Positions 38,856-46,921 of a stretch of DNA of 64,000 bases are shown here, piece after piece (the first letter of the stretch is position 1; each line of letters starts with the position of its first letter). The notes under the pieces were generated by a model that was not told where the DNA came from, did not search any database, and worked only from the letters and a program-made list of their open reading frames with translations. The DNA comes from Chelativorans alearensis. GTDB taxonomy: Bacteria > Pseudomonadota > Alphaproteobacteria > Rhizobiales > Rhizobiaceae. A program made the translations under genes and the position numbers. The DNA is taken from assembly GCF_010993735.1 (NCBI RefSeq), contig NZ_WQNI01000013.1, positions 186,001 to 250,000 on the forward strand, written 5' to 3'.

Positions 38856-39665
38856 ATGGACGGGAGTGCGGCAATCGAGCGGGATCGCGAGGCGCTGAAG
38901 CGCATCGTCGCATCGCTCGTGGCCATGGCCGGGCCGGCCGTGGGCCCTGATCCCGAGGCGCGGGCCGAGGGCGAGCCTCGAAAGACCCTGCCCCGCCATC
39001 TCTGGCGCGCCATCCTCAGCCTGCTGCGCCCGGCTGAGGCCGCCGCGCGGCGGCTGGTCATCGCCGCCGCGCGCGGTCTGGTCGTCTGCCTGCCGCCCCC
39101 GCGCAAACAGAGGCCCGCAAGCCCGGCGCCGCTCCTGCGCAGCCTCGGCATCGCCGTGATGGCCTCGCCCGCCGACCTGTCCGCCGCAGCGCGCAGAGCG
39201 AGGGCGGACCTGTCCGCCGCGCCCGCCCGTCCGCGAAGCGTGAGCCTGCCGCTCTTCGACCCGCTGCCGCATACCCCGACGCTGGGCCGCGGCGGCAATA
39301 GGCCCGCGCGCGCCGTCCCGCGCATCCTGTTTCCCGGCCTCATCGAGCCGTCTCCCCTCCCGCAGCCGCCCTCCCGCGACGATCCCGTCAGCGCCGCGCG
39401 CCTTGGCCAGCGGCTGGCGGCACTCGCCGCTGCCCTTGACGATCTGCCGGGACAGGCCATGCGCTTTGCCCGCTGGAAGGCGCGCCGCGATCTGGGGCTG
39501 ACGCGCCGCACCGCACCGCTGCGCGGCGGCCGCCCGCCCGGCGGCCGGCTCGCCCGCTTCGAGCCGTCCGAAATCCGCCCCCGCAATATCCGCGAGGTCG
39601 ACGAGATCCTGGCGCACGCCCATTCGCTGGCCCTCTACGCGCTGGAGAGCCCCGATACCTCATGA
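38856..39665 (+). CDS. Uncharacterised Arg/Pro/Ala-rich protein
   Basis: A 269-residue basic protein with no signal peptide and no motif I can name. The N-terminal 40 residues and the segment RLGQRLAALAAALDDLPGQA (about 183-202) look helical; the middle is Pro/Arg-rich and low in complexity. A hydrophobic stretch LVIAAARGLVVCLPPP near residue 67 is too short and charged to be a confident membrane anchor. Coding is supported by a perfect AGGAGG at five-to-six-base spacing before ATG 38856 and by the lack of a competing frame. I have a faint recollection of similar proteins in Mesorhizobium-type genomes, function unknown. Confidence 0.6.
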   Translation: MDGSAAIERDREALKRIVASLVAMAGPAVGPDPEARAEGEPRKTLPRHLWRAILSLLRPAEAAARRLVIAAARGLVVCLPPPRKQRPASPAPLLRSLGIAVMASPADLSAAARRARADLSAAPARPRSVSLPLFDPLPHTPTLGRGGNRPARAVPRILFPGLIEPSPLPQPPSRDDPVSAARLGQRLAALAAALDDLPGQAMRFARWKARRDLGLTRRTAPLRGGRPPGGRLARFEPSEIRPRNIREVDEILAHAHSLALYALESPDTS

Positions 39666-39854
39666 CGCGTGGGCCGCGCGCCGGCTTTCGGCGGAGCATT
39701 TCGACGAGCTTGGAGATGGGGTAATCGGCCTTGCCGGTTGCCCATGGAGGCATTGGGTATGGAAAGGAGCAGCTGCGGTGAAACCGATCGCACGCTCCGG
39801 ATGTCCCCGCAGGGCAGCGAACCCGGATTGGCGCTGTCATCGGCGCCAGGCCGG

Positions 39855-40988
39855 TCACCCGGTCGCCACCAGCAGTTCCGGGTCGACTTCCTTCATTTCC
39901 ACCCGGCGCTCGAATGCAGCGCCGTCCTCGTCGAACAGGTGGCAGTCCTTGGCGAAAACGCCGGTCTCCATGGTCTCGTCGGTGCGCACCGGGGCGGAGC
40001 CGGGGATGAGGGCGCAGTAGTTTTCGGTGTCGCCGCCGGGCAGCACGGCATAGACGACCGTGTTTGCACCGAGGCGCTCGATGACGGTGGGGGCGACGGG
40101 GATGTCGAGGTCGCCCTGGCCGAGGTGGATGTGCTCCGGGCGGATGCCCAGCGTCAGTTTGCTGCCTTCAATGCCCTGGCGCGGGGCGACGGGCACGGTG
40201 ATGGTGCGGCCGTCATACTCGACCTTCACGCCGTCTCGCCCCGCTCCTTTGCAGGTGACGGGCAGGAAATTCATCTTCGGGTTGCCGATGAAACCGGCGA
40301 CGAAGAGATTCTCCGGCTTGTGGTAGAGTTCCAGAGGCGCCCCGTTCTGCGCGATCTCGCCGCTGTTGAGCACCACGATGCGGTCGGCCATGGTCATGGC
40401 TTCGACCTGGTCGTGGGTGACGTAGATCATCGTCGCTTTCAGCCGCTTGTGCAGCTTGGTGAGCTCGATGCGCATCTCGGCGCGGAGCGCCGCATCGAGG
40501 TTCGACAGCGGCTCGTCGAACAGGAAGATCTTGGGCTCGCGCACGATTGCGCGGCCGATGGCGACGCGCTGGCGCTGGCCGCCGGAAAGCTGTCCCGGCT
40601 TCTGCTCCAGCCGCTGATCGAGCTGCAGGATGCGGGCGGCGGCGTGCACCTTCTCCTTGAGCTCTTCCTCCTTCGTCCTTTCCACCCGCAGGGGGAAGGC
40701 GATGTTCTCGAACACCGTCATGTGCGGGTAGAGCGCGTAGGACTGGAAGACCATGGCAATGCCGCGCTTGACCGGCGGCAGCTCGTTGACCTTGACGCCG
40801 TCGATGACGATGTCGCCTTTGGTGACCTCTTCAAGGCCCGCCAGCATGCGCAGGAGCGTGGACTTGCCGCAGCCGGACGGCCCGACGAAGACGACAAACT
40901 CGCCCTTTTCGACCTCCAGGTCGATGCCCTTGATGATCTCGGCAGCGCCGAAGCGCTTGTGGATGTTGGAAAAATTCAGCTGACCCAA
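39855..40988 (-). CDS. Sugar ABC transporter ATP-binding protein (UgpC/MalK type)
   Basis: ATPase of 377 residues energising the adjacent CUT1-type sugar permeases. Walker A GPSGCGKST, signature [12 protein letters not shown], Walker B ending DEPLSNLDAALR and a C-terminal TOBE/regulatory domain (GIRPEHIHLGQGDLDIP) are all present. The start is TTG 40988 (MGQLNFSNIH), preceded by GAGG at five-base spacing. Last gene of the transporter operon, separated from the binding-protein gene by 194 bp containing a 9-bp inverted repeat. Confidence 0.92.
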   Translation of the reverse strand: MGQLNFSNIHKRFGAAEIIKGIDLEVEKGEFVVFVGPSGCGKSTLLRMLAGLEEVTKGDIVIDGVKVNELPPVKRGIAMVFQSYALYPHMTVFENIAFPLRVERTKEEELKEKVHAAARILQLDQRLEQKPGQLSGGQRQRVAIGRAIVREPKIFLFDEPLSNLDAALRAEMRIELTKLHKRLKATMIYVTHDQVEAMTMADRIVVLNSGEIAQNGAPLELYHKPENLFVAGFIGNPKMNFLPVTCKGAGRDGVKVEYDGRTITVPVAPRQGIEGSKLTLGIRPEHIHLGQGDLDIPVAPTVIERLGANTVVYAVLPGGDTENYCALIPGSAPVRTDETMETGVFAKDCHLFDEDGAAFERRVEMKEVDPELLVATG

Positions 40989-41116
40989 GGCGCCTCACTT
41001 GTCACCGGCGGGAGGCCGCGGGCCCGTGGGCGCGGCAGCGGCCGGTGTTGTCTCGATTGCGCGACTTTCGCTTTCATACTCGCCCATCCCGCGCCGAAGT
41101 CCAAGAGGCGGGGATG

Positions 41117-41160
41117 CCCGAGGGGCGGGGATGCCGCGAACGGCTTCCCTACCCCTCGGG
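41117..41160 (-). other. Inverted repeat between sugar-binding protein and ATPase genes
   Basis: CCCGAGGGG (41117-41125) and CCCCTCGGG (41152-41160) form a 9-bp stem around a structured 26-nt loop, 22 bases after the binding-protein stop codon. No T-run. This is the third binding-protein gene in the window followed directly by a hairpin. Confidence 0.55.
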
Positions 41161-41182
41161 ACTGGTCTCAGGAGAGATCGGC

Positions 41183-42406
41183 CTATTTGTAGGCGTCGAT
41201 TTCCTCGGCGGCATCCTTCAGGGCCACCTCGGGCTCCTTGTCGCCCGTCACGACGGACTGGACCATGTCGATCATGGCGTTCTGGAAGGCCTTGTAGTCG
41301 GTGAAGAGCGGCTCGGGACCGCCGTTGGAGATGCCGTCGAGGAAGGGACCCCAGGTCGGATCTTCCGCGACCATCTCCTCGACGCCGTCGACCGGGCGCA
41401 GGGGCGTTAGGCCGTGGGTCTTCTCGTAGAAGAACTGGTGCTCCGGATTGGTGAGCCACTTGGCAAGGTCGATGGCCTGCTCCTCGTAGCCGGTGCCTTC
41501 GAAGACGGCGAGGCTGTCAGTGATGAGGAGGGTGCCGGGGCCTTCGGCCTGCGGGCCGAGCGGCAGCGGCGCGACATCCCAGTTGAGGCCTTCATCGAGG
41601 CGCACGCGCACCCACGGGCCCTGCTGGATCATGGCCACCTTCGAATCGTTGAAGAGCGCAGTGAGATCGTCCTGCTCGTAGGCGGTCGGGCCCTCCTGGG
41701 CGACATCCACCATCTTGCCGTACCAGGTGAGGGCCTCCAGGTTCTGCGGGCTGTCGAGGACGATCTCGCCGTTCTCGTCGATCACCTTGCCGTTGTTGGT
41801 GTAAACCCAATGCAGGTACTGGTGCATGGTGTTGTCGAAGGTCTTGGCCGACAGGCCGTAGCCGGCGGCGTCCGTCTTCTCGGTGATCGTCGCGGCCATG
41901 TCGTAGAGCTCAGCCCAAGTCTTCGGCGGGGTCTCGGGGTCGAGGCCGGCTTCCTCGAACAGGTCCTTGTTCCAGTAGAGCGACTTGGTGGAGAAGGCGA
42001 CCGGGACGCCCCATTGGGTGCCGTCATAGGTGACGGTGGAGACGATGTTGGGGTAGTAGGAACCCTTCTCCTCCTCGCTCATCGGGATGGGCACGATGAG
42101 GCCGTTCTCGGCGAACTGCTTGAGCGTGCGCGAGCCGACATAGGCAAGACCCACCGGCGTGCCGGCGGCGGCGAGCGTCGTGATCTTGTCCTGGCACTGC
42201 GACCAGCCGATGATCTCCACATCGACCTTGTATCCGGGATTGTTCTCCTCCCATTCCTTGATGAAGCCGTCATAGCCCTCGGCGAGCGCATCGCCGCACT
42301 GGATCATGGTGATGGCGGTCTCGTCCTGTGCCATCGCCACGGGGGCCATTGAGCCCGTCGCCAGAAGGGCGAGCGTGGCCGTGCCGAGCAGTGTTTTCCT
42401 GGTCAT
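41183..42406 (-). CDS. Sugar ABC transporter substrate-binding protein (family 1)
   Basis: Periplasmic receptor of 407 residues. The signal peptide MTRKTLLGTATLALLATGSM ends near VAMAQ-DE; the mature part has the SBP family 1 signatures VPVAFSTKSLYWNKDLFEEAGLD and KVAMIQQGPWV. ATG 42406 with AAGGGA upstream is chosen over the frame opening at 42454, which runs through a tandem repeat. Relatives bind oligosaccharides or glycerol phosphates; the nearby GH20 gene makes an amino-sugar conjugate plausible. Confidence 0.92.
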   Translation of the reverse strand: MTRKTLLGTATLALLATGSMAPVAMAQDETAITMIQCGDALAEGYDGFIKEWEENNPGYKVDVEIIGWSQCQDKITTLAAAGTPVGLAYVGSRTLKQFAENGLIVPIPMSEEEKGSYYPNIVSTVTYDGTQWGVPVAFSTKSLYWNKDLFEEAGLDPETPPKTWAELYDMAATITEKTDAAGYGLSAKTFDNTMHQYLHWVYTNNGKVIDENGEIVLDSPQNLEALTWYGKMVDVAQEGPTAYEQDDLTALFNDSKVAMIQQGPWVRVRLDEGLNWDVAPLPLGPQAEGPGTLLITDSLAVFEGTGYEEQAIDLAKWLTNPEHQFFYEKTHGLTPLRPVDGVEEMVAEDPTWGPFLDGISNGGPEPLFTDYKAFQNAMIDMVQSVVTGDKEPEVALKDAAEEIDAYK

Positions 42407-42425
42407 GTCTGTTCCCTTTCTTGTT

Positions 42426-42461
42426 TTACCCAAGTGCTGGCTTTTCTTACCCAAGTGCTGG
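42426..42461. repeat. Two 15-bp direct repeats with 21-bp period before the sugar-binding protein gene
   Basis: TTACCCAAGTGCTGG occurs at 42426-42440 and again at 42447-42461, exactly 21 bp (two helical turns) apart, ending 20 bases upstream of the binding-protein ATG. Spacing on one face of the helix suggests a protein-binding site or a recent duplication. Confidence 0.75.
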
Positions 42462-42538
42462 GGGCTTTCGGCAGGTTTTCATCTCCTCTCCCGCCTTCGG
42501 CCCGTGTGCCGCGCGGGCGCTTCCCGCGCGGCCGATTC

Positions 42539-43396
42539 TCATGTTTTCAAGGCGCCGGCGGTCATTCCCGCCACCAGGTAGCGCTGCAGGTAGATGAAGA
42601 CGACGAACACCGGCAGGACGCCGAGGAAGCTCGCCGCCATCAACTCGTTCCAGATGACGTCCTGGCGGCCGAAGAAGGCGTAGAGGCCGACCGGCAGCGG
42701 CATGTACTCCGTCTTCGAATTGAAGGTGAGCGCGTAGATGAACTGCTGCGCGTAGATGGTGAGAAACGAGTATATGGCGACCACGGAAATGCCGGGCATG
42801 GCGAGCGGCAGGATGACGCGACGGAAGGTGTAGAAGCGGCTGGCACCGTCGGCGAGGGCCGCCTCCTCCAACTCCTGCGGGATGCGCAGCATGTAGGTGC
42901 GCAGGAGCCAGATGCCGGTGGGGATGACGAAGGCAACGCCGGGCACGATCATCGCGAAATACGTGTTCAGGAGGCCGAAGCTGCGCATCAGCCGGTAGAG
43001 CGGGATGAGCAGCACGGCGCCGGAGAACATGTTGACCGCCAGGAAGGCGCCGAGCAGCGGGCCGCGGCCGCGGAAATCGAAGCGGGCGAAGGCGTAGGCC
43101 GCCGGCGTGATGAGGATGACGCCGATGAGGGTGCCGATGGTGGAGATGAGGATGGAGTTGAAGATGTAGCGGCCGAGGAGCGGCACGCGCTCCCACATGG
43201 TGAAATAGGCATCGAAGGAGGCGTTCTGCGGCCAGAACTTGTAGGGGGAGGAGAAGAGATAGGTGAGCGGCTTCAGGGAGACGAGGAAGCCCTCGACGAA
43301 GGGGGCGAGCACGAAGGTGAGGAAGAGCGCTATGCCGGCATAGATGCCGACCATCTCGTACCAGCGGTAACGGTCGATCATGGCGTTCGATTTCAT
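42539..43396 (-). CDS. Sugar ABC transporter permease (MalG/UgpE type)
   Basis: CUT1 permease of 285 residues with six predicted membrane segments. The EAA motif reads EEAALADGASRFYTFRRVILPLAMPG, and the N-terminal periplasmic part resembles UgpE/MalG. ATG 43396 (MKSNAMIDRY) overlaps the stop of the preceding permease by four bases. It is followed, unusually, by a 132-bp gap with tandem repeats and then the binding-protein gene. Confidence 0.92.
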   Translation of the reverse strand: MKSNAMIDRYRWYEMVGIYAGIALFLTFVLAPFVEGFLVSLKPLTYLFSSPYKFWPQNASFDAYFTMWERVPLLGRYIFNSILISTIGTLIGVILITPAAYAFARFDFRGRGPLLGAFLAVNMFSGAVLLIPLYRLMRSFGLLNTYFAMIVPGVAFVIPTGIWLLRTYMLRIPQELEEAALADGASRFYTFRRVILPLAMPGISVVAIYSFLTIYAQQFIYALTFNSKTEYMPLPVGLYAFFGRQDVIWNELMAASFLGVLPVFVVFIYLQRYLVAGMTAGALKT

Positions 43397-44277
43397 CGCA
43401 TGGTCGCTCCCGAAAAGCGGCTGATGAGGCGGAAATAGGCGAAGCAGAAGACCGACAGGAAGATGCAGATCAGCACCGCCCGGGCCGCCCCTTCGCCGAA
43501 TTTGTAGGAGCCGATGGCCGTGCGGTATGTGTCGATGATCATGGTCGTCGTCTTGCCGGACGGCCCGCCCTGGGTGAGGATCCAGATGATGTCGAAGGAA
43601 TTGAAGGTCGAGATCAGCGAAATGATCGACATGGTGATGAGCGCCGGCACGATGAGCGGCAGGGTGATGCGGCGGAAGCGGTAGAAGCGCCCTGCCCCGT
43701 CGGCCCAGGCGGCCTCGTAGAGGTCTCTCGGGATCGACTGGATGGCGGCGAGGAGATAGATCGTCACCATGGGCACACCGATCCACACGTCGGTGACGAT
43801 GGTGGCCCAGAAGGCGGAGGTGCCGAAGGCGAGGAAAGGCATCGGGCCGTCGATCACGCCGAAGCGCTGCAGGAGGCCGGAGATCATGCCGAACTGGCCG
43901 TTGTACATCCAGCCCCACATGAAGATGCCGATGGCCATGGGCACGATCCAGGGCGGCATGGTGAGCACGCGGAACATGGTGCGGCCGGGCACGGCGGCGT
44001 TGAGCATGACGGCGCCGAAGGTGCCGATGACCATCTTCAGGCCGACCGAGAAGAACGTCCACACGAGGGTGCGGAGAATGACCTCGGAGAAGCCGCGCTT
44101 GAAGATGTTGCGGTAGTTGTCGAAGCCGATCCAATCGTAGGTGCGCCGGAGCGAGGCGTTGGTGAAGGAGAGATTGATCGTGTCGGCAAGCGGATAGGCG
44201 ACGATCACCAGCACGTAGAGAAGGGCCGGGATGAGCAGGATCCAGGCGAACACCACGGCGCTTTGTCTGATCGTCAT
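43393..44277 (-). CDS. Sugar ABC transporter permease (MalF/UgpA type)
   Basis: CUT1 permease of 294 residues: N-terminal TM1 VFAWILLIPALLYVLVIVAYP, then IGFDNYRNIF, and the EAA loop YEAAWADGAGRFYRFRRITLPLIVPA. Ten bases downstream of the MocA-like gene and coupled to the second permease by an ATGA overlap. Confidence 0.92.
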   Translation of the reverse strand: MTIRQSAVVFAWILLIPALLYVLVIVAYPLADTINLSFTNASLRRTYDWIGFDNYRNIFKRGFSEVILRTLVWTFFSVGLKMVIGTFGAVMLNAAVPGRTMFRVLTMPPWIVPMAIGIFMWGWMYNGQFGMISGLLQRFGVIDGPMPFLAFGTSAFWATIVTDVWIGVPMVTIYLLAAIQSIPRDLYEAAWADGAGRFYRFRRITLPLIVPALITMSIISLISTFNSFDIIWILTQGGPSGKTTTMIIDTYRTAIGSYKFGEGAARAVLICIFLSVFCFAYFRLISRFSGATMR

Positions 44278-44287
44278 TATCGCCCCC

Positions 44288-45451
44288 TCACGCGGCCCGC
44301 GGCGGCCTGAGCGCCTCGTCGAAACGATCCCAGAAGGGAGAGAGGTCGACGACGGCCTTGGTGCGCCGTGCCTCGTCCATGGCGAGGGCCAGAATGCCCG
44401 CCTCCATCGCGTCGAGGGCGGAGACCGGCAAGGGGGTGCCCCTCTTCACATGGGCGATGATATCGGCCGCCATCTGCTCGTCTGCGCCGTAGTGCTGGGA
44501 GAGGGCGGTTCGCGCGGCGTATTTCTCGGCGACCAGCTTTTCGCCGGTGCGGGCGTCGTGGATGTCGAGGAAGCCGCGGATGAAGTCGCCCTCGGCCATG
44601 CCCTTGGAGCCGATGATGCAGAAGCGGCGGAACTGGTCCGGGACGTTGAGATTGGTGTGGAAGGCCATGGAGGCGCCGCCCTCATATTCAACGATCGCCG
44701 TCTGGAAATCGATGATGGTGGCGTCGCTGTCGAACACCTTGTCGCTGCCGAGCCAGCCGCTCGGCTTGCGGTGGTAAAGGCTAAGGTCGTTGATGCCTTC
44801 GTTGGCGGGGGAGTTCTTCGGCACGAAGCTCTTGCGGCCGCCGAAGCTCGCCACGCGCTCGGGCCGGGCGCCGACGACGGCGTTGTAGAGGTCGAGGTCG
44901 TGGCAGCACTTTTCCAGCATGAAGCTGCCGGCATATTGCTCGTAGCGGCGCCAGTCGCGCATGAAGAAGGCGCCGTGCTCGGGCTCGATATGCTCGGACG
45001 CCTCGATGGAGACGATCTCGCCGAGGGTGCCTTCGTCGCGGGCGGCGATGACGCGCCGGAAATGGGGCGAGTAGCGCAGGACGAGCCCGACCATCAGCCG
45101 CTCGTGCCCGTAGCGGGCGAGGAGGGCGGCGAGCTCGTAGGTCTCTTCGATGGTGGCGACGATCGGCTTTTCGCAGAACAGCTTCAGGCCGGTGGTAAGG
45201 CCGAAACGGATGTGCTCGAGATGCATGTGGTTGGGCGAGCCGATCATCAGGAGATCGAGCTTTTCGGCTGCCACGAGGTCCTCGGGCGTGGCGTAGGCCT
45301 TGCCGGCGGCGATGCCGTGTTCCTTCAAGGTGGGGAGGCCGGCGGGGGCGGGATCGACGTAGCCCGCTATCTCGAAATCGTCGTCGAGTGCGCTGAAGAC
45401 ATGCCCCAGATAGCCGAGACGAAACCCTAACCCGACAATTCCAACTCTCAT
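44288..45451 (-). CDS. Gfo/Idh/MocA family oxidoreductase
   Basis: NAD(P)-dependent sugar or inositol-type dehydrogenase of 387 residues. The N-terminal Rossmann motif is GIVGLGFRLGYLGHVF; the family EKP motif occurs as FCEKPI, and the C-terminal domain contains the HDLDLYNAVVGARP segment with the conserved catalytic His. First gene of the sugar transporter operon, so it probably oxidises the imported sugar. A/T-rich boxes and a TGAAA/TTTCA palindrome lie upstream. Confidence 0.9.
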   Translation of the reverse strand: MRVGIVGLGFRLGYLGHVFSALDDDFEIAGYVDPAPAGLPTLKEHGIAAGKAYATPEDLVAAEKLDLLMIGSPNHMHLEHIRFGLTTGLKLFCEKPIVATIEETYELAALLARYGHERLMVGLVLRYSPHFRRVIAARDEGTLGEIVSIEASEHIEPEHGAFFMRDWRRYEQYAGSFMLEKCCHDLDLYNAVVGARPERVASFGGRKSFVPKNSPANEGINDLSLYHRKPSGWLGSDKVFDSDATIIDFQTAIVEYEGGASMAFHTNLNVPDQFRRFCIIGSKGMAEGDFIRGFLDIHDARTGEKLVAEKYAARTALSQHYGADEQMAADIIAHVKRGTPLPVSALDAMEAGILALAMDEARRTKAVVDLSPFWDRFDEALRPPRAA

Positions 45452-45484
45452 ATTTGGCAGGCCCCTGGAAGCGGAGGACGGCGT

Positions 45485-45516
45485 AATTTATTTTCTTACG
45501 TTGTGATATATTTTCC
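45485..45516 (-). promoter_or_regulatory. Tandem GAAAATA boxes upstream of the MocA-like gene
   Basis: On the minus strand GAAAATAAATT (45495-45485) and GGAAAATATAT (45516-45506) lie 21 bp apart, 34-65 bases before the start codon. They resemble the GAAAA-N-AATTT boxes in the ridA/NTF2 control region, so one regulator could serve both loci. Confidence 0.35.
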
Positions 45517-45554
45517 TGCCCGTCAACGTTTCCCCGTATCTTTTTGGATGTATG

Positions 45555-45569
45555 TGAAATTCATTTTCA
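45555..45569. promoter_or_regulatory. TGAAA-N5-TTTCA palindrome upstream of the MocA-like gene
   Basis: TGAAATTCATTTTCA, perfect 5-bp arms with a 5-bp A/T core, about 105 bases before the gene start. The shape fits dimeric regulators of sugar catabolism (RpiR or LacI class). It resembles the 16-bp palindrome before dppA (23560-23575). Confidence 0.35.
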
Positions 45570-45760
45570 ATGAGGCGACGAGGGGCGCGGCGCGGCGGCA
45601 ATGCCATGCCGCATGAATAAAGGCCCCATCCCGCCGGGGTGACCGGATGATTGAGCGCGCCGCGCGGGGCGAAGGCATTCGAAGCGGAGTGGGGGCTGAA
45701 CCACCCATGTGCGAGTGCCCTCCCCCTTCGATAAGCTCAGGATGACAGCTCGATAGGCGC

Positions 45761-46918
45761 CTACCGTGGCTCGGGCAGTTTGCGCGGGCGGGTGGGTTGC
45801 TCGGCGGCTTCGGTGGGCTGCTCGGTGAAGCCCTCGATGTCGGAGACCTCTTCCACGTCGCGTTCGATCTCCAGCGGGCTCATGACGTAGGCCGTCGTCA
45901 GCTCGGCCACCGAGCGCAGGGCGTGGATGTGGATGCGCTCGTAGCCATGCGAGGCGTCGATGCCGAAGGCGATGAGAGCGGTGCGCACGTCGTGCCCGGC
46001 CTCCAGCGCGGAGGCGGAGTCGGAGCGGTAGTAGCGGAAGATGTCCTTCTGGAAGCGGATATCCTCCTCCCGGCACAGGTCGACCAGCTTCTTGGTCAGG
46101 TGATAGTCGAAGGGGCCGGCCTGGTCGGCCATGGCGATGGTGACGCCGAACTCGGACGAGTTCTGCCCGGGCGCGGTGGTGCCGTTGTCGATAGTGACCA
46201 TGGAGGCGATCTCCGGCGTGACGATGGCCGCCGCGCCCACGCCCACCTCCTCGGAGATGGTGAAGAGCCAGTGGGTGTCGACCGGCGTGCGGGCGTTATG
46301 GCGCCGCATTGCCTCGAGCGAGGCGAGCGCGATGGCGACGCCCGCCTTGTCGTCGAGATGGCGCGAGACGATGAAGCCGTTCTCCAGGAACTCCGGCTGC
46401 GGGTCTATGGCGACAAAATCGCCGACATCGATGCCGAGCGATGCGGTGTCGTCGCGGCTCCAGGCCAGCGCATCGACGCGTAATTCGATATGCTCCCAAC
46501 CGATGGGCAGGTTGTCGACACCCTCGTTGAAGGTGTGGCCGGAGGCCATCAGGGGCAGGATGGAGCCGCGGAAGCTGCCCTTCTCCGTGTAGATGGTGGC
46601 GCGTGCACCCTCCGCGAAGCGGGCCGACCAGTGGCCGATAGGCACAAGCTCCAGGCGGCCCGTCTCCTTGATAAGCTTGACCTGGGCGCCGAGCGTGTCG
46701 ACATGGGTGATGATGGCCCGCGCGCCGCGCCGGCGGGCACCGCGCCAGATGGCGCGGATGCCGCCGCGGCGCGTCAACTCCGGCTCCAGGCCGAGCCGCT
46801 CCAGCTCCTCCGTGACGTGACGGACGATTGTGTCGGTGTATCCGGTGGGGCTGTCGATCGCCAGAAGGGCTTTCAATTGCGCAGTGAGGTAGTCGACGTC
46901 GATCTTCAGACGCGTCAC
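45761..46918 (-). CDS. M42-family peptidase of the NAGGN osmoprotectant cluster
   Basis: A 385-residue protein of the M42/glutamyl aminopeptidase superfamily, of the subgroup that co-occurs with N-acetylglutaminylglutamine amide synthesis (TIGR03106 as I recall). Co-catalytic metal-site elements are visible: ITHVDTLG, RHLDDKAG with the bridging Asp, and ISEEVGVGAA with the catalytic Glu pair. It may degrade or recycle the osmolyte; this is unproven. GTG 46918 is preceded by AAGGAG at good spacing and lies three bases after the ngg stop. Confidence 0.9.
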   Translation of the reverse strand: MTRLKIDVDYLTAQLKALLAIDSPTGYTDTIVRHVTEELERLGLEPELTRRGGIRAIWRGARRRGARAIITHVDTLGAQVKLIKETGRLELVPIGHWSARFAEGARATIYTEKGSFRGSILPLMASGHTFNEGVDNLPIGWEHIELRVDALAWSRDDTASLGIDVGDFVAIDPQPEFLENGFIVSRHLDDKAGVAIALASLEAMRRHNARTPVDTHWLFTISEEVGVGAAAIVTPEIASMVTIDNGTTAPGQNSSEFGVTIAMADQAGPFDYHLTKKLVDLCREEDIRFQKDIFRYYRSDSASALEAGHDVRTALIAFGIDASHGYERIHIHALRSVAELTTAYVMSPLEIERDVEEVSDIEGFTEQPTEAAEQPTRPRKLPEPR

Positions 46919-46921
46919 GGA

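Larger units (their letters stand above)
45452..45760. other. Intergenic region between MocA-like operon and NAGGN operon
   Basis: The part nearest the MocA-like gene (45480-45570) is markedly A/T-rich with TATTTTC boxes and a palindrome (45555-45569) and is the likely promoter/operator of the transporter operon. The other half is G/C-rich and ends in a common dispersed sequence, CCCCCTTCGATAAGCTCAGG at 45722-45741. No gene is supported. Confidence 0.5.

Noticed and set aside
45718-45749. CCCTCCCCCTTCGATAAGCTCAGGATGACA-type sequence as a regulatory site
   Set aside because: I recognise it as a common dispersed intergenic sequence in alphaproteobacteria; a single copy here gives no basis for a specific role.
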